Shown here: piece by piece, positions 62,437 to 64,000 of the stretch
Position numbering within the stretch: the stretch's first letter is position 1
Layout of the letters: every line of letters starts with the position of its first letter
Source: DATFFO01 sp963744905
GTDB taxonomy: Bacteria; Actinomycetota; Acidimicrobiia; Spongiisociales; ZC4RG35
NCBI GenBank assembly: GCA_963744905.1
Contig: CAVUUV010000005.1
Span: 1 to 64,000, forward strand
Direction of reading: 5' to 3'
DNA: 64,000 nucleotides
The notes under the pieces: model-generated
Told to the model about the DNA's origin: nothing
The model's input: the letters and a program-made list of their open reading frames with translations, nothing else
Database searches by the model: none
Translations under genes and position numbers: made by a program

Positions 62437-63240
62437 CAACAGGAGAGTCACACATTTGTGATTCATCCCGCGCCGGCCCTTTACGCCCGAGCCGCATTCG
62501 GTCCCGATCGGAGAAAATGGAAAGGCCCCGAGAAAGTCTGTGCCGAAACACCTACCCTCTCGGGGCCATCCGGTCTTCCCGGGACTCCGGCCCGAAAGCC
62601 GGTCTCCTGGGAGACTTCCAAAGCCGCCTCTCGGTGACTCCGGTCCGGTCCGGGGTCGCCCCCGATCCGGTAAAGAGCAAGGTAGGGCAGCCAGGGGGTG
62701 ACGTCAAGCTGAACCGACGGTTTCTTTTCGCGTCCTGAACCTGTCTTTCGCGGTCTCATCTCCCGCCCCGCGACCGGCCTCGAAGCGGTCGGTTTCGAGG
62801 CGCGAAAAACAATCACGGAGCGCGAAAACAAATCGCTCAACTGGCTTGCCGGCCGGCGGAACAGGATCTACTTTCCCGTCAACGCCTCGGGGGTGACCGC
62901 GGGGCGTCCCGAAGGGGAGGAGACTTCCTGCCGGGTCCGGGAGTTGTCCGCAAGGGCAGTCTCGGAGGGTCCGACTTGGTCCGGGGCAACAGCCGGAACG
63001 GGCTCGGAGCTCAGGCTCTGAGTACGTAGGATCGGAGGCTTCGGCCCCCGTTCCGCCAGACGGTCCCGGGATCCTCGGAGACGGGGGTCCGGCGGTTTCG
63101 ACCGCAACCCGCAGAGGCATGGGCATAGCCCATGTGGACGAAGCGGGAAGAGAACCCCGAGAGGGTTGAGGCTCTGGCCCCGGCTCCCTCGGGGTTTCTC
63201 TGTTGCCATGGTGGGCCGACTTCGGGGCCGGCGACGCGTT
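62437..63240. other. Non-coding divergent region with several hairpins, possible small RNA
   Basis: About 0.8 kb without a convincing gene; open frames here lack family features. A perfect 10-bp hairpin, GGCCCCGAGA 62524-62533 with TCTCGGGGCC 62558-62567, lies near the start. GCGCGAAAAACAA and GCGCGAAAACAAA repeat near 62802 and 62821. CATGGGC 63118-63124 pairs with GCCCATG 63128-63134. Complementary CCCCCGT and ACGGGGG segments flank 63050-63090. I could not match tmRNA, RNase P RNA, SRP RNA or any tRNA. Confidence 0.4.
63153..63203 (+). terminator. Terminator-like hairpin in the intergenic region
   Basis: AACCCCGAG (63153-63161) pairs with CTCGGGGTT (63188-63196), followed by TCTCTGTTG. 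A transcript from the region upstream could end here. The minus strand also shows a short pyrimidine tail. Confidence 0.4.
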
Positions 63241-63243
63241 TGT

Positions 63244-63417
63244 CGCCGTGTGCTGTGCCCCGGGTTTGTCCCCCTGGCGTTGGCCAGGGGGAAGGGGCCT
63301 GCGCCGTGTGTTGCGCCCCGGGTTTGTCCCCCTGCCGTTGGCCAGGGGGAAGGGGCCTGCGCCGTGTGTTGCGCCCCGGGTTTGTCCCCCTGGCGATAGC
63401 CAGGGGGAAGGGGCCCC
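63244..63417. repeat. 58-bp tandem repeat, three copies, each with a hairpin
   Basis: Copies at 63244-63301, 63302-63359 and 63360-63417 differ at only a few bases. Each reads GTGTG(C/T)TG(T/C)GCCCCGGGTTTG, then TCCCCCTGG and CCAGGGGGA arms around a short loop (GCCGTT or GCGATA types), then AGGGGCC. Compensating loop changes keep the stem, except one G-to-C change in copy 2. The period is not a multiple of three, so it is not coding. Confidence 0.9.
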
Positions 63418-63437
63418 CACAGCCGGAGGCTGTGGGG
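63415..63437. promoter_or_regulatory. Fourth hairpin directly after the tandem repeat
   Basis: CCCCACAGCC (63415-63424) and GGCTGTGGGG (63428-63437) form a perfect 10-bp stem with a GGA loop, followed by TAGGGGGG. It lies 85 bp before the PH-domain gene. Confidence 0.55.
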
Positions 63438-63509
63438 TAGGGGGGAGGCCCGCACCGGCTAAACCCGTCAGGCCCCCCGATCGGCGGGGCCGGGCTCAGG
63501 CGGGACAGT

Positions 63510-63515
63510 TAGGCT
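63510..63515 (+). promoter_or_regulatory. Probable -10 element, leaderless PH-domain gene
   Basis: TAGGCT, 7 nt before ATG 63523. Confidence 0.5.
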
Positions 63516-63522
63516 CACGGAG

Positions 63523-64000
63523 ATGGGATACCCACGCCGACTGCTAAGTACCGACGAGGTGGTGGTGACCGAGTTCCGACCCCACTGGAGCCGGATCCTC
63601 AAGGAACTGGCCCTGAGCGTATTGGTAGCCGTGATGCTGATCCTCTTGGCCACCCTGTTCGACTTCTCTGCCAAGGGATGGGTCATGCTGGGCATCGGGG
63701 TGGTGTGGCTACTGGTGGTGATCCGCGGTCTGCTGGCGTGGTGGTTCACCGGGCACGTGATCACCAACGAGCGGGTCATCTACCGGGCCGGCATATTCTC
63801 ACGGCATGGCAAGGAGATCCCCCTCGAGGTGATCAACGACGTCTCGTTCAAGCAGACTCCCTGGGAGCGGATGATTGGTTCGGGCGATCTCGTCATAGAG
63901 TCTGCGGGAGAGATGGGCCAGAGCTACTACGAGGACATCCCTCGCCCCCAGGAGATCCAAACGGTCATCTACAAGGTGCGAGAGACACGCATGCTCCACA
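63523..64000 (+). CDS. PH domain-containing membrane protein (partial, 3' end missing)
   Basis: 159 codons visible before the window ends. MGYPRRLLSTDEVVVTEF is followed by two helices (residues about 27-45 and 52-73). A bacterial PH (bPH2/DUF304) region then reads GHVITNERVIYRAGIFSRHGKEIPLEVINDVSF and GSGDLVIESAGEMGQ. This helix pair plus PH layout is common in actinobacterial membrane proteins of unknown function. ATG 63523 is chosen from the adjacent -10 box and GGAG. Confidence 0.85.
   Translation, partial: MGYPRRLLSTDEVVVTEFRPHWSRILKELALSVLVAVMLILLATLFDFSAKGWVMLGIGVVWLLVVIRGLLAWWFTGHVITNERVIYRAGIFSRHGKEIPLEVINDVSFKQTPWERMIGSGDLVIESAGEMGQSYYEDIPRPQEIQTVIYKVRETRMLH

Noticed and set aside
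62524..62567. tRNA-like acceptor stem GGCCCCGAGA/TCTCGGGGCC
   Set aside because: Only 44 nt long, with no D or T arm and no anticodon stem.
63244..63417. 58-bp repeats as coding sequence or CRISPR
   Set aside because: The period is not divisible by three, and there are no unique spacers.
62704..63455. Pro/Arg-rich open frames over the tandem repeats
   Set aside because: Codons change frame between repeat copies; no start context or family match.
1..64000. Prophage, plasmid or transposon content
   Set aside because: No integrase, transposase, terminase, replication or toxin-antitoxin gene was recognised; the accessory look comes from operons and repeats only.

Overview
The window (high G+C, frequent GTG and TTG starts, tightly packed operons) looks like chromosomal DNA of a deep-branching actinobacterium, possibly of the Acidimicrobiia type. 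That placement is inference. It rests on TANNNT -10 boxes 6-8 nt in front of start codons (leaderless genes), an AdnAB-like pair of helicase-nucleases, a homodimeric AceE, and a RecB-like nuclease resembling a mycobacterial family. I see no rRNA, tRNA, CRISPR array, transposase or phage gene.

Layout. 1-7938: a peptide/nickel-type ABC importer operon with a partial solute-binding protein, two ATPases and two complete permease pairs. 8118-9068: a secreted or anchored protein with a duplicated two-Cys module. 9199-15355: a lipid/acyl-CoA degradation run (racemase, acyl-CoA synthetase, short-chain dehydrogenase, acyl-CoA dehydrogenase, D-2-hydroxyacid dehydrogenase), followed by a remnant of ATP-dependent PEP carboxykinase. 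15803-21693: thiamine pyrophosphokinase, S9 peptidase, phosphofructokinase, an ATP-grasp enzyme and NfuA. 21747-33828: an eight-gene, mostly overlapping operon combining an ABC exporter with MoxR, DUF58 and two large von Willebrand A membrane proteins. 33863-38671: mismatch glycosylase, small membrane genes, thioesterase, MogA-XdhC-CoxG. 38668-41785: a copper/envelope group (plastocyanin-like lipoprotein, NosD-like beta-helix fused to a PLDc_N membrane domain, multicopper oxidase). 41795-45621: JAMM peptidase, rhodanese-E1 sulfur-transfer enzyme, and an HD-GYP protein with a cadherin-like outer part. 45675-53879: AceE, a B12-type radical SAM protein, PlsB, Dtd, PlsY. 53876-62423: AdnB- and AdnA-like nucleases, a 70-aa protein, glutamate dehydrogenase and a third Fe-S nuclease. 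62424-63522: 1.1 kb of non-coding DNA with tandem hairpin repeats. 63523 to the end: a partial PH-domain membrane protein.

Three otherwise intact genes (ATP-grasp, HD-GYP, AdnA-like) each carry one extra base, so assembly or read error is as likely as decay. A palindromic intergenic repeat (TTCTTTGGAC family) occurs at three loci. The most unusual content is the MoxR-ABC operon, the CCSEP-tail radical SAM protein, the HD-GYP/cadherin fusion, the copper cluster with its NosD-PLDc_N fusion, and the two repeat families.
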